In this document: positions 53,682-63,464 of the stretch, one piece after another | Layout of the letters: each line of letters starts with the position of its first letter | How positions within the stretch are numbered: the stretch's first letter is position 1 | Position numbers and translations under genes: made by a program | Origin: Erythrobacter sp. Alg231-14 | GTDB lineage: Bacteria; Pseudomonadota; Alphaproteobacteria; Sphingomonadales; Sphingomonadaceae | Length of the DNA: 64,000 nucleotides | NCBI RefSeq assembly: GCF_900149685.1 | Contig: NZ_LT702999.1 | Coordinates: forward strand, 2,976,001-3,040,000 | Direction of reading: 5' to 3' | Notes under the pieces: generated by a model | Told to the model about the DNA's origin: nothing | Databases searched by the model: none | Seen by the model: the letters and a program-made list of their open reading frames with translations, nothing else

Positions 53682-55505
53682 TCAATTCCATTTGCCGCCA
53701 GCGGCTGCGCGCGCGACATTCTTTTGCGGTTCGACCAATTCGGCATCATGGAATGCTTCGAATGCGGCCTTTACCATCGGGTTGGATCGAATCCGTTCTT
53801 CGGCGGCCTTTGCTTCGGCGTCGCTGGCTTCGCGAAGGGATGGTTGCGCATCCCCCGAACCGCGTTCCACCAACCACCGTTTGCCGGTCAATTTAAAAAG
53901 AGCGTCGCGAATATCAGGGATAGGATCATCACTGTAGTCGTCGGCCTGTTCAAAGATCAGCCGTTCTGAACTCAATTCGATCACCCGCACGCGATCGCGC
54001 ATCATCTGGGCGACGCGCAATTGTCCGGCGTTGTCGACCCGGTCGACGAGCTCAACCCAGTCTACCGCAGCGCCCGATGAAGCAGCACCAGAGCTTTGTC
54101 CCGTCTGGGTTTCGGCCGCTGGTCCGGCACCATCCATGCTGGGCGCTGGTCCGGCCTGTGCCAATTCTTCAATCCGCTTTGCCAGTTTACCGGGATCCGG
54201 CATGTCGGACGCGTGCAACACGCGCAAAAGCGCCATTTGCAGAGAGACTAGCGGATCGGGCGCCTGACGCACTTCGTCATGCCCCTTAAGCAGCAATTGC
54301 CACAAGCGGTGCAATTGAGGCGTGCTCAACTTGGACGCAAATTCAGCCAATGCCGCGCGCTCATCCTCGCTCGGCGCATCGGGTTCGCCGCCGGAAACTT
54401 GAGCGATTGTAATGCGATGAACCAGATCCATCAGAGCACGCATCAACGCGAGAGGTTCAACACCCAAAGCGTATTGCTCTTCAATCCCATCAAGCAAAGC
54501 CTTCGCATCGCCCGCCATCACCGCACCCAACAAACGCCGTTGTGCGCTTTTATCGGCCAGGCCCAGCATATCGCGCACACGTTCTGCCGATACGTTGCCG
54601 TCTGCATCCATATCGGCGTGGGCGATCGCCTGGTCCAAAATCGACAAGCCGTCGCGAACCGATCCCTCAGCCGATGCAGCGATAATGCGCAGCGCCTCTT
54701 CTTCCGCCTCAACCCCTTCTAAGGAGCACACTTTGCCGAAATGCTGTGCCAACATAGCGGCCGGTATGCGGCGCAGATCAAACCGTTGAGTTCGGCTCAA
54801 AACAGTGACCGGCAGTTTTTCAACTTCGGTCGTGGCGAATAGGAATTTCACATGCGCAGGCGGCTCTTCAAGAGTCTTTAGCAACGCATTGAAAGCGTTG
54901 CGGGAAAGCATGTGAACCTCATCGATGATGTAGATTTTGTAGCGCGCCGAAACCGCCGCATAGCGGACCTGTTCGATGATCTCACGCACATCGTCGACGC
55001 CGGTGTGCGACGCGGCATCCATTTCGATCACATCAATGTGACGCCCTTCGGCGATCGCTCGACATGGCTCGCATTGACCACAAGGATCAATCGTTGGACC
55101 GCCAGTTCCATCTGGTCCCACACAATTCAGCGCCTTTGCGATCAACCGCGCGGTCGATGTCTTGCCGACACCGCGGACGCCGGTCATCAAAAACGCATGC
55201 GCCAGCCGGTCCCGCTCGATCGCGTTGCCTAGCGTGCGGACCATCGGTTCTTGGCCGATCAATTCCGAAAAGGTTTGCGGGCGATATTTGCGCGCAAGGA
55301 CGCGATAAGGCTGATTGACCTCCGGCGATTGTGCTGGAGCCCCACCAGTCATCGGTTCACCCCTCGATTCTGGCGATGGCTGCGCCGCCGGTTCGGCAGG
55401 TGGCGCATCGCCGAACATAGAATTTTGACCCGCCGCTTCGAGCTCGGCGGCCGACGGAGTGTTCTCCGCTTCGTCTTCGGGCAGATTTGGATCGGAATCA
55501 GTCAC
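53682..55505 (-). CDS. dnaX: DNA polymerase III gamma/tau subunit
   Basis: Clamp-loader ATPase, 607 residues, start GTG 55505. An acidic N-terminal leader of about 65 residues precedes the AAA+ domain: YRPQTFSELIGQ, Walker A GVRGVGKTSTAR, zinc-binding Cys (CGQCEPCRA), Walker B IIDEVHML and FNALLKTLEEPP. The C-terminal part contains a linker rich in Ala/Gly and a tau-type domain with RWLVERGSGD. It is followed by ybaB and preceded by the 4.5S RNA gene. Confidence 0.95.
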   Translation of the reverse strand: MTDSDPNLPEDEAENTPSAAELEAAGQNSMFGDAPPAEPAAQPSPESRGEPMTGGAPAQSPEVNQPYRVLARKYRPQTFSELIGQEPMVRTLGNAIERDRLAHAFLMTGVRGVGKTSTARLIAKALNCVGPDGTGGPTIDPCGQCEPCRAIAEGRHIDVIEMDAASHTGVDDVREIIEQVRYAAVSARYKIYIIDEVHMLSRNAFNALLKTLEEPPAHVKFLFATTEVEKLPVTVLSRTQRFDLRRIPAAMLAQHFGKVCSLEGVEAEEEALRIIAASAEGSVRDGLSILDQAIAHADMDADGNVSAERVRDMLGLADKSAQRRLLGAVMAGDAKALLDGIEEQYALGVEPLALMRALMDLVHRITIAQVSGGEPDAPSEDERAALAEFASKLSTPQLHRLWQLLLKGHDEVRQAPDPLVSLQMALLRVLHASDMPDPGKLAKRIEELAQAGPAPSMDGAGPAAETQTGQSSGAASSGAAVDWVELVDRVDNAGQLRVAQMMRDRVRVIELSSERLIFEQADDYSDDPIPDIRDALFKLTGKRWLVERGSGDAQPSLREASDAEAKAAEERIRSNPMVKAAFEAFHDAELVEPQKNVARAAAGGKWN

Positions 55506-55630
55506 GCAATCAAGCTAGGCGCTTGCGCGCGCTTTGTCATCGCCGGGATTGCAGGAGAATTGGGGTAAATGCACAGGTGAAGAGCAATCTGCCCGACCAG
55601 CGCCCCAAAAAGCGCGGTGCATTCAAAAAA

Positions 55631-55720
55631 GGAGCCGAGCGACCCGCAGCAATTCACCTGGGCTGCTTCCTTCCGGACCTGACCCGGTGAGCGAACGCAA
55701 ACGTCCACCCGACTCCCGGT
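55631..55720 (-). ncRNA. ffs: Signal recognition particle 4.5S RNA
   Basis: The minus strand carries the invariant SRP RNA tip GGTCAGGTCCGGAAGGAAGC around 55688-55667. The outer strands (GGAGTCGGGTGG at the 5' side, GCGACCCGAGC complement at the 3' side) pair over about twelve bases, and TTTTTT follows at 55630-55625 as terminator. Ends are approximate. It sits just upstream of dnaX, a known arrangement; its receptor FtsY is encoded at 9.5 kb. Confidence 0.92.
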
Positions 55721-55754
55721 GGGCCATATGGAGAGCCCGATCGCGAAAATCAAC

Positions 55755-56033
55755 TCACTTGAAGTTATCGGCGTATGCCTGAAGCTTTAAAGTCTTCGCA
55801 GGGGTGGCATGCACGCGGGCCGAAATACCGTGTTTTTCAGCATACGCCTTGGCCGCGTCTTTGTCTGGAAAGGTCAACTTTACCTGTGCCTGCGTGTCGC
55901 CGCTGCCGGTCCATCCCATAAGCGGGTCGGGTCTACGCGCCTCGCTTTGTTCAAATTCCAGAACCCACGTATCGACCTTGGCCTTGCCCGATTGCATTGC
56001 GCTTTTGGGTTGCTGATAAATTCTTGCGGACAT
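55755..56033 (-). CDS. NDUFS4-like complex I accessory subunit
   Basis: A 92-residue protein of the ETC complex I subunit family, related to mitochondrial NDUFS4 (18 kDa). Visible marks are the N-terminal ARIYQQPKSAMQSGKAK, WVLEFEQ and DPLMGWTGSGDT. These accessory subunits are a shared feature of alphaproteobacterial and mitochondrial NADH:quinone oxidoreductase. It is a single gene between hrpB and the 4.5S RNA, away from the nuo operon. Start ATG 56033. Confidence 0.93.
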   Translation of the reverse strand: MSARIYQQPKSAMQSGKAKVDTWVLEFEQSEARRPDPLMGWTGSGDTQAQVKLTFPDKDAAKAYAEKHGISARVHATPAKTLKLQAYADNFK

Positions 56034-56119
56034 GTTTCTTGATTCCTCGATTGAGCGGGCCTAGGCCGCGTCGCGGTGGTTTGGTCCAACCCTCTGCGCA
56101 GCGCTGCGTTAGTCCAAAA

Positions 56120-58582
56120 TCAGGTTCGATTGAAGGCGTTTTTGGTTTTTAGGCTCGGCTTTTCTGTCCATGGCTGTTCTGGCCAGCGATGCTTGGGGTA
56201 ACGCCCCTTCATATCTTTGGCCACGTCAGCCCATGACCCACGCCAAAAACCCGGCAAATCGCGGGTCGATTGAATTGGGCGCCCCGCTGGGCTGGTGAGC
56301 TTTAGAAGAAGCGGGGTCGCCCCCTGCCCGCGCCCAACCATTGGATGTTCATCCAAACCAAAAAGCGCTTGGACGCGCACCTCCACACTGGGTGCATCGT
56401 CGCCGGAATAATCGATCCGGTGCTGTGTCTGGGCGGCGGAGGTGAACTGAATAGGTGCGGCAGCATCCAGCCATTGACGGGTTTCCCAATCGAGCAAAGA
56501 CAACGCGGCATCGGACAATCGCCCTGGCCCCAATTCAAGATCACGCCGTCCTGCCAATAAGGGTTCCAACCAAATTGACGATTGCGCGCGCAAATTCTCT
56601 TCGGAAAGCTCGCCAATCTCGGCAAATGCGACACGCTCTAAGAAACCCGGCGGCATATATTCCCCCAAGTTATCCAGAAGATTCTCCACAAGGATACCCA
56701 CATACAGATCGGGGTCAGGTTGTGGGTCGGGCCCGCTTTTCAACGTTATCGCCCCCAATCGCCTTTCTCGTCGCGCTTCAACTCGCTTTTTTTCGGGATT
56801 CCAACGCGCTGTGGATCGCTCTTGAAGTTGTTCTGCAAACAAGCGCTCCACTTGCGGGGCGGACAATTCGATGGCGGCGGTGATGCGGGCGCCCTTTGCC
56901 TGTCCCTGCGCATCACCGATCACAATCCATTCCGCCCGCGCCAAAGGAGACGCTGGATCCAGTTGAAACCCACGGCCGCCCGCGCTGATCCATTGCGCGC
57001 CTTGTGGATCGCGCCGCTTCGCCACAAAATCGGGCCGCGCCAACGCAAGACATTCTGCGGGTTCCAAGTCGTTTCCAATGGCATTGCCGCTAATGGCCAA
57101 AGACAAATTCGCCGCGCTTTGCGTCCAGCCCTTTGCGATCCGTGCTGCGCTCTTCGCCCGCCTAGACGGATCGCCGTGCCACCGTGATAGGCGCTGCGCC
57201 AAATCTTCACCGCGTCCACCCAATCCGCGCTCTTGAAGCAGCATAACCAGCCGGGCAGCATCTTCTCCGCATCCAGATCGCGCACCGTGAATAACAGCCG
57301 CGGCGTGCGTGGGCGCCATGGGCATAGAAGCCATCGCAACGCCCCATTCGGTGATCTGTCCATCCGGATTGAGCGCATTCAACGCCACCAAATTGCTGCG
57401 GGCCGCTTCGACCGATGCATTTGGCGGTGGATCGAGCCATCGCAACGCTTGAGGATCGGACTCGCCCCATTTCGCCAATTTGAGCAGCAATGCGGACAAA
57501 TCCGCTGTCTCAATTTCAGGCGGTGCGAAATCGGGTCGCCCCAAATGGCCGCCTTCTTCCCATAACCGATAGGCGATGCCGGGCTCTTGTCGCGCCGCAC
57601 GCCCCGCCCTCTGCGCCGCCGCCGCTTGGCTGGCCCGCTGTGTCACCAGATGCGTCGTGCCAGCGGCACGGTCATGTTCCGCAAAACGCGCCAAACCGCT
57701 GTCGACAACAACCGCAACACCATCGAGAGTGAGTGACGTCTCCGCAATCGCACTGGCCAAAACAATCCGTCGCCGGCCGCGATCATCGCGGCGAATCGCC
57801 GCACGCTGTCCCGCCGGATCGACTTGACCGTGAAGCGGCATAATCGGCGTGTCGGGCAATTTCGCTTCCAGCCTTTCTCGCGTCCGTTCGATCTCTCCAA
57901 CACCGGGTAAGAACGCCAAAATGTCGCCCTTTTCATCGCGCCATGCGGCCATCACGGCGGCGGCAACTTGTTCTTCAACCCGTTGCGTAGGATTGGCGCC
58001 AAACCACTTGATCGTCAGGGGAAAACTGCGTCCCTCACTTTCAATAGTCGGCGCGTCATCACCCAGTAAATCGGCGAACCGACCTCCATCGATCGTGGCA
58101 GACATAACCAGAATGCGCAGGTCCTCGCGCAACACGTCGCGCGACTCCAATGCAAGAGCCAAACCCAGATCGCTGTCGAGGTGCCGTTCATGCGCTTCGT
58201 CAAAAAGGATTGCGGAAACGCCCGGCAATTCAGGGTCATCGATCAAGCGATTGACCAATATGGCCTCTGTCACGACCAGCACGCGGGTCTTTGCCGACGA
58301 TTTGCTGTCGAGGCGGGTCATATAGCCGATGGTTTCGCCCGGCCGCTCACCCAACATCTCCGCCATTCGCTCCGCTGCGGCGCGCGCCGCAACTCTGCGC
58401 GGGGAAGTGAGAATAATCTGCCCTGTGCACCATGCCTCATTCAACAGGTCGGGCGCGACCGCCGTGGTTTTGCCCGCACCCGGCGGCGCAATTAGGACGG
58501 CGGAACCTCCAACCGCCCCCGCACGTGAAAGTGCATCCCGCAGAGCGGGCAGCACAGCGTAAATGGGAAGATCAGGGCTCAC
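56120..58582 (-). CDS. hrpB: ATP-dependent helicase HrpB
   Basis: DEAH/RHA-type helicase, 820 residues, start GTG 58582. Motif I APPGAGKTTAV (about residue 32), motif II LFDEAHERHLDSD (about 127), motif III SATIDG, and motif VI QRAGRAAR are in order. The C-terminal HrpB-specific region follows. Cellular role is poorly defined in bacteria (RNA processing is likely). It lies 19 bases downstream of the prenyl synthase gene and may be co-transcribed. Confidence 0.93.
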   Translation of the reverse strand: MSPDLPIYAVLPALRDALSRAGAVGGSAVLIAPPGAGKTTAVAPDLLNEAWCTGQIILTSPRRVAARAAAERMAEMLGERPGETIGYMTRLDSKSSAKTRVLVVTEAILVNRLIDDPELPGVSAILFDEAHERHLDSDLGLALALESRDVLREDLRILVMSATIDGGRFADLLGDDAPTIESEGRSFPLTIKWFGANPTQRVEEQVAAAVMAAWRDEKGDILAFLPGVGEIERTRERLEAKLPDTPIMPLHGQVDPAGQRAAIRRDDRGRRRIVLASAIAETSLTLDGVAVVVDSGLARFAEHDRAAGTTHLVTQRASQAAAAQRAGRAARQEPGIAYRLWEEGGHLGRPDFAPPEIETADLSALLLKLAKWGESDPQALRWLDPPPNASVEAARSNLVALNALNPDGQITEWGVAMASMPMAPTHAAAVIHGARSGCGEDAARLVMLLQERGLGGRGEDLAQRLSRWHGDPSRRAKSAARIAKGWTQSAANLSLAISGNAIGNDLEPAECLALARPDFVAKRRDPQGAQWISAGGRGFQLDPASPLARAEWIVIGDAQGQAKGARITAAIELSAPQVERLFAEQLQERSTARWNPEKKRVEARRERRLGAITLKSGPDPQPDPDLYVGILVENLLDNLGEYMPPGFLERVAFAEIGELSEENLRAQSSIWLEPLLAGRRDLELGPGRLSDAALSLLDWETRQWLDAAAPIQFTSAAQTQHRIDYSGDDAPSVEVRVQALFGLDEHPMVGRGQGATPLLLKLTSPAGRPIQSTRDLPGFWRGSWADVAKDMKGRYPKHRWPEQPWTEKPSLKTKNAFNRT

Positions 58583-58601
58583 GCCCGATGCAGCAACGCG
58601 G

Positions 58602-59612
58602 TCAATATCCGCGCGCGACCGCGAACTGAGCCGCCTCTGTCATAGCCGCGCGAGCTTTGCCGTCGGGGAAGATTGAAATCGCATCGATTGCACGGTTCAC
58701 AAAATGCCGCGCGCGATCACGCGTGTCTTCCAACGCGTTGTGCTTTTCGATCAAAGAAATGGCGTGAGCCAAATCTTCGTCTGAACTGCGATGCCCCAAA
58801 ATCGCGTCTTTCCAAAACTTTCGCTCTGTTTCGTCGCCGCGCGCATGTGCCAAGATTACCGGCAAGGTCATTTTGCCCTCGCGAAAATCATCGCCTTGGT
58901 CTTTGCCCATTTCCGCAGCGTCGGAATCGTAGTCGATGGCATCATCGACCAATTGGAACGCCACGCCCAAATTGCGGCCAAAATCTTCTAGGGCGCGCTC
59001 TTGCTCTTCGCTGCATTCTGCCACGACGGCGCTGATTTGACTGGCCGCTGCGAACAGGGCAGCGGTCTTTGCTCCGATAATGTGCAGATAGCGCTCTTCG
59101 CTCGTTTCAATTTGGCGTTGCGCCGTCAATTGCGACACTTCGCCTTCGGCGATCACTGCGCTCGCATGGCTTAGGATTTTGAGGACCTTTAAGGAGCCGT
59201 CCTCTGTCATCAATTCAAACGCGCGGCTGAAGAGAAAATCGCCGACCAGAACGGTCGCTGGATTGCCGAAGATAATGTTGGCTGCCGCCTTGCCACGGCG
59301 CAGTTCGCTGCCATCCACGACATCATCGTGCAGCAATGTTGCCGTGTGAATGAATTCAACCGCCGCCGCCAATTTGTGATGGCGTGTTCCCTGATACCCG
59401 ACCAATTCCGCACCAGCCAGCGTCAGCATCGGGCGAAGTCGTTTGCCGCCGCCCGAAATCAAATGGCCAGCTAAGCGCGGGATCAACGGAATTTCGCTCT
59501 GCATCCGGTCAAGGATAACAGCGTTCACCGAGTTCATCCCATTGGCTGTTAAAGCCAGCATAGGATCAAGGGTCGGCTGTTTACGAGGCAAGGGAACGAC
59601 TTCTGCGGACAT
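58602..59612 (-). CDS. ispB: Polyprenyl (probably deca-/octaprenyl) diphosphate synthase
   Basis: Trans-prenyltransferase that builds the ubiquinone side chain. The start is ATG 59612; a TTG at 59624 is in frame but lacks support. The 336-residue protein has both aspartate-rich motifs: LLHDDVVDGS (first, DDVVD) and VDDAIDYDSD (second, DDAID), and GGGKRLRPML at the substrate site. Chain length cannot be read with certainty; sphingomonads usually carry ubiquinone-10. It is divergent from the chorismate mutase gene. Confidence 0.92.
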   Translation of the reverse strand: MSAEVVPLPRKQPTLDPMLALTANGMNSVNAVILDRMQSEIPLIPRLAGHLISGGGKRLRPMLTLAGAELVGYQGTRHHKLAAAVEFIHTATLLHDDVVDGSELRRGKAAANIIFGNPATVLVGDFLFSRAFELMTEDGSLKVLKILSHASAVIAEGEVSQLTAQRQIETSEERYLHIIGAKTAALFAAASQISAVVAECSEEQERALEDFGRNLGVAFQLVDDAIDYDSDAAEMGKDQGDDFREGKMTLPVILAHARGDETERKFWKDAILGHRSSDEDLAHAISLIEKHNALEDTRDRARHFVNRAIDAISIFPDGKARAAMTEAAQFAVARGY

Positions 59613-59679
59613 AGTTATGCGCAATAAGGGCAGGTTCGGATGCTTGGCAAGCGCTCAATTGCTGCTAATTTGTCGTCCT

Positions 59680-60009
59680 ATGCCGCATGAAACGCAAAGC
59701 CAGTCATCATCCTCCGCCTCATCCGATGGCGAAGATCAAATGCTGGCGACATTCCGCAAAAGCATCGACAACATCGATGCCGCGATCATTCATATGCTCG
59801 CCGAACGATTCCGTATCACCCAAGCTGTTGGGGAATACAAAGCCAAGGTGACGTTGCCGCCCGCCGATCCAGAGCGAGAGAAACGCCAAATTGAGCGTCT
59901 GCGCGCCCTATCAGAGGCCGCCGATTTGGACCCGGAATTCAGTGAGAAATTCCTTCGCTTCATCATCGACGAAGTGATCCGGCACCATGAAAAGGCCCGC
60001 AGCAAATAA
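59680..60009 (+). CDS. Chorismate mutase (AroQ class)
   Basis: The start is ATG 59680 (MPHETQSQSSSSASS); the long upstream frame overlaps the divergent prenyl synthase. The 109-residue all-helical domain has RKSIDNIDAAIIHMLAERF, ITQAVGEYKAK and the C-terminal FIIDEVIRHHEKA, as in monofunctional AroQ mutases that convert chorismate to prephenate for Phe/Tyr. A serine-rich leader of 20 residues is unlike the core. It is a single gene. Confidence 0.93.
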   Translation: MPHETQSQSSSSASSDGEDQMLATFRKSIDNIDAAIIHMLAERFRITQAVGEYKAKVTLPPADPEREKRQIERLRALSEAADLDPEFSEKFLRFIIDEVIRHHEKARSK

Positions 60010-60080
60010 TCGGATGGATCCGGCTGCGCGCCCAATTGCCGTTCACTCAGCTTAGGTCGATTGGTTTTAACGAAATTGCG

Positions 60081-60623
60081 TCAACGCGGTTGGTTTTGAC
60101 CCGAAGGAACCGGCGGCGGTGGGGTAGGTGTATGGCCATCGCTCCCGCCGCCTGAATTACCACCCTCCAAAGGTGGCTGCCCCAGATCGGGCGGCCCATT
60201 GCCTGTTCCACCGGCGGTGCGATCCAAGATTGGCGGGGCGTTGGGAACGGGATTGGGTGGCAAATTCGCCTGCTGCGCGTTGAACTCCGCCACACGGCGA
60301 TTGATTTCCGCCTGATCACGGATGAGTTCAAACCGGCGGCGCAATTCTCTACGATCCGAACGAGACAATTGAATCCGATTGCCATTTCGATCGTAGGCGA
60401 AATTGCCGCGACCGGGATACACGAGCCCTTCGATCCAGCATTGATCGCTTGCCGGTTGATCTGCGCAAGCCCCCGGACCGACTGGGCCGTTGGACAATGC
60501 CGGCGATGCGTAGGGATTGTGAAAGACGGTGCGTTCCCCGGCAAACCTTTGTTGGGTGGGTGCCATTGCGCAAGCCCCCAACAAAACCATGACCGATAAT
60601 GAAAGCGCTGTTCTTACAATCAT
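60081..60623 (-). CDS. Proline-rich putative lipoprotein
   Basis: A 180-residue protein of unknown family. The signal peptide ends in the lipobox LLGACA, giving a lipidated Cys at about residue 18. The middle has a basic helical stretch (RSDRRELRRRFELIRDQAE); the C-terminal third is Gly/Pro-rich low complexity (TPTPPPPVPSGQNQ), perhaps spanning the periplasm. It lies between chorismate mutase and the sensor kinase gene, convergent with the former, and may be an independent transcript. Confidence 0.65.
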   Translation of the reverse strand: MIVRTALSLSVMVLLGACAMAPTQQRFAGERTVFHNPYASPALSNGPVGPGACADQPASDQCWIEGLVYPGRGNFAYDRNGNRIQLSRSDRRELRRRFELIRDQAEINRRVAEFNAQQANLPPNPVPNAPPILDRTAGGTGNGPPDLGQPPLEGGNSGGGSDGHTPTPPPPVPSGQNQPR

Positions 60624-60723
60624 TGTGGTGCCTCCCTTTGAAATGCGTTGTTCCCAAAACAGCGTTGAACACCGGATGAATTCGCATATTCGCGCCGTGA
60701 CAAGGGCACTAGGCTTCAGTCAA

Positions 60724-62292
60724 TCATGCTCTAGGCAAACGCAATTCAACCAATAGGCCACCCAAATCTTCACTCTCACCCAGAGTGACGGAGCCACCGT
60801 AAATTTCGGCCACGTCACGCACAATCGCTAGGCCAAGGCCTGTGCCCGGCTTACCCGTGTCCAATCGTGCGCCCCGATCAAAGATGCGGGTGCGCTCTTC
60901 TTCTGGAATACCTGCGCCATCATCTTCGACCCAGATACGGCACAAAGGACCGCTGGGTTCACCTTCGACGGAATCGACATCAAGCGTCACGAAAACGCTG
61001 CCGCCGCCATATTTGGCCGCGTTCTCGATCAAGTTGCCAAGTATCTCATCCAGATCCTGACGCTCAATCGCAACCATTGCGTCTTTGCTTCCTGCAATGT
61101 CCAATCGACCGCTCGGATACAGCCGTTCGACCGCCCGCCGCACGGCTTCTGCGCTTTGACGGACATCAGTGTGCGCTTGGCCCACGGCTCTGCGTCCGAC
61201 GGCACGCGCCCTTGCGAGGTGGTGATCCACGTGGCGCTGCATCGTGCGGGTTTCGCGAAAGACCGCTTCGTTAAGGTCGGACGCCCGCGCCGTCGCCGCA
61301 TTGGTCAAAACCGTAAGCGGTGTCTTCAACGCATGGGCAAGGTTGCCCGCATGGGTGCGCGCTTCCTCAGCCTGACGCTCGGTGTGTTCAAGCAGCGCGT
61401 TGACCTCTTCGACCAACGGTTCGACTTCTGCAGGCAAAGGATCGGTGATCCGGTTTTCGCCCGTCGTGCGCAATTTTTGGATTGCGGCGCGAACTCTGCG
61501 CAGGGGCGAAAGACCCAGTCGGATCTGCATCAGGGTCATGACAAAAAGGCCAAGCCCCAAGACGACAAAGCTCCAGATTAGGATCGACCGGACTTGCTGG
61601 ATTTGCTCATCCATAGGATCCGTCGCCATCGCAACGGCGAAAGTCCACTGCGTCTCGCTGCCCGGCAGAATAACCGTGCGTTCGGCAAGGCGCAGATTTT
61701 CGCCTTCGAATTGATCGGAGTTGTAGAAGTGAACCCCGCTGTCGAAATGCCCGACCTCATCGCTTGCACCTCTAAGGTCCAAGGTGCGATCCCAAAGGCT
61801 GCGCGATGGCCAAGGATCAAAACCGGTGCCGCTGATTTGCCAATACACCCCGCTATTGGGCTCAAGATAGCGTTGATCGCCCAAACTGCGTTCAAACCAG
61901 ACCGCCCCGAATGAATCGACCTCCGCCGACGTGATCATCGCGGTCAATTGGTATTGGAGTTGATCATCAAAGTTCTCTTTGACTTGCGAGGTCAAAGTGC
62001 GTTCGAGCGCGATGCCGCCGCCCAAAAGCAAAACGATAATCCATCCCGCTGCGATAAAGCCCATGCGCCGGGCAAGGCTCGCTCGAGAGGTGGGCGCGGA
62101 TGCAGCTCCGCCCGACACCGCACTTTCGCCAACGGAGCCGTCATCAATGGCGTTCTGATCAATATCAGGCACAACACCGGGTTCAGGCGCGTCTACCGCG
62201 CCCGCTCCGTGATTGGACCCTTCGCGGTCGCGCGCGCCTTTAGTTGGCTCTTGGCGCGTCTGCGGGGTCGTCGAGGCTGTAACCGAGGCCAC
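60724..62292 (-). CDS. Sensor histidine kinase
   Basis: Membrane kinase partner of the response regulator upstream. The phospho-acceptor motif HAGNLAHALKTPLTVLTNA, N box NLIENAAKYGG, G1 VEDDGAGIP and G2 GTGLGLAIV are present. Two membrane helices (about residues 76-98 and 245-268) flank a periplasmic sensor region. GTG 62292 gives 522 residues and a 74-residue disordered N-terminal leader that overlaps the regulator gene by 53 bases; a GTG near residue 59 is an alternative start. The signal is unknown. Confidence 0.9.
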   Translation of the reverse strand: MASVTASTTPQTRQEPTKGARDREGSNHGAGAVDAPEPGVVPDIDQNAIDDGSVGESAVSGGAASAPTSRASLARRMGFIAAGWIIVLLLGGGIALERTLTSQVKENFDDQLQYQLTAMITSAEVDSFGAVWFERSLGDQRYLEPNSGVYWQISGTGFDPWPSRSLWDRTLDLRGASDEVGHFDSGVHFYNSDQFEGENLRLAERTVILPGSETQWTFAVAMATDPMDEQIQQVRSILIWSFVVLGLGLFVMTLMQIRLGLSPLRRVRAAIQKLRTTGENRITDPLPAEVEPLVEEVNALLEHTERQAEEARTHAGNLAHALKTPLTVLTNAATARASDLNEAVFRETRTMQRHVDHHLARARAVGRRAVGQAHTDVRQSAEAVRRAVERLYPSGRLDIAGSKDAMVAIERQDLDEILGNLIENAAKYGGGSVFVTLDVDSVEGEPSGPLCRIWVEDDGAGIPEEERTRIFDRGARLDTGKPGTGLGLAIVRDVAEIYGGSVTLGESEDLGGLLVELRLPRA

Positions 62293-62920
62293 GGATCGTA
62301 GTGATTACCTCTGCACCAAGTTTCTTACGAATGCGGGTGACGAAAACTTCGATCGTGTTGGAATCACGGTCAAAATCTTGGTCATAAATGTGTTCGATCA
62401 ACTCAGTCCGGCTCACCACTTTCCCTTTGTGGTGCATCAGATAGCTGAGCAATTTGTATTCCTGCGCGGTCAATTTGACCGGTTCACCATCCAACGTCAC
62501 GCGGCCAGAACGCGTGTCCAGCCGGACATTGCCTGCGGTCAGCTCGCTCGATGTGTTGCCCGATGCCCGACGGATCAGAGCGCGCAGCCGCGCAATAAGC
62601 TCTTCGGTTTGGAACGGTTTGGCGAGATAATCGTCCGCGCCTGCATCCAAACCGGCAACTTTATCGGACCAGCTATCCCGCGCGGTTAGGACGAGCACAG
62701 GGAAATCACGCCCCTCTTTGCGCCACATGCCTAGGACCGACAGACCATCTATCTCGGGAAGGCCGAGGTCGAGGATACAAGCGTCGTAATCCTCCGTACT
62801 GCCCAAAAAGTGGCCATCTTCACCATCCGTCGACAGATCTACGGCATAACCGGTCTGTTCGAGGGTTGATTTCAATTGCTGGCCGAGAGTGGGTTCGTCT
62901 TCGACGATCAGAATGCGCAT
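62240..62920 (-). CDS. OmpR/PhoB-type response regulator
   Basis: A 226-residue regulator: receiver domain with acidic pocket VEDEP, phosphorylation site D51 (ILDLGLPE) and T/K residues (LTARDS, AKPF), then a winged-helix DNA-binding domain (TAQEYKLLSYLMHHKGKVVS). It is followed by the kinase gene with a 53-base overlap and preceded by a PepSY protein gene. It resembles PhoP/QseB-type systems that sense cations or envelope state; the ligand is not known. Confidence 0.94.
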   Translation of the reverse strand: MRILIVEDEPTLGQQLKSTLEQTGYAVDLSTDGEDGHFLGSTEDYDACILDLGLPEIDGLSVLGMWRKEGRDFPVLVLTARDSWSDKVAGLDAGADDYLAKPFQTEELIARLRALIRRASGNTSSELTAGNVRLDTRSGRVTLDGEPVKLTAQEYKLLSYLMHHKGKVVSRTELIEHIYDQDFDRDSNTIEVFVTRIRKKLGAEVITTIRGLGYSLDDPADAPRAN

Positions 62921-63047
62921 AATCCACCATTTTTCTGTAAATTCTTGGCCTGTTGACTGCGCGTTTGCAGTGCTCTCGTCAAGCGAGTGGCACGTTGCAT
63001 CGCACGCTTAGTCCCCCGGCGAATGTTTAAGATTGTCAAACGATACC

Positions 63048-63398
63048 CTAATTCGCGCGGCTGATAATGCGGCCGGTGCGCGCGTCGACATCAATATAGG
63101 TCACACGCCCTTCGCGAATGAATTTGAGCCGGTAGGCGCGCGCCGTGCTGTCGTAGGACGGCCCCAGATACTCGCTCCCGCGCATTTGCGGCAGGATGCG
63201 GCGTTCGATCTCTCGCAAGGACAATTGATTGCCGGCCCGCATCTCACGGCGGGCATCGCCTTGATCGCTGCGCGATTGGTCTTGATTGCTGGCGCCATCC
63301 GCGGCCAATGCGGATGCCGATCCCGCAGACACAGCACCAAGGCCGATTAGGACGGCAGAGGCGGCCATTCCGGCCAAAAGAGAGCGTTTGCGTGACAT
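63048..63398 (-). CDS. PepSY domain-like exported protein
   Basis: The start is ATG 63398; a GTG at 63419 adds seven residues. The 116-residue protein has a signal peptide (residues about 5-33) and a PepSY-like region (LSLREIERRILPQMRGSEYLG, shown here to ERRILPQMRGSEYLG; YRLKFIREGRVTYIDVDARTG), as in small periplasmic proteins that sit beside PhoPQ-like systems. It lies 127 bases upstream of the response regulator and is probably its accessory or target gene. Confidence 0.8.
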   Translation of the reverse strand: MSRKRSLLAGMAASAVLIGLGAVSAGSASALAADGASNQDQSRSDQGDARREMRAGNQLSLREIERRILPQMRGSEYLGPSYDSTARAYRLKFIREGRVTYIDVDARTGRIISRAN

Positions 63399-63464
63399 CG
63401 TATTATCATGCCTACACACAGCGCCTTGAACAAGCTGTGAATAATGATCGGGTTTGCTGTTAAG

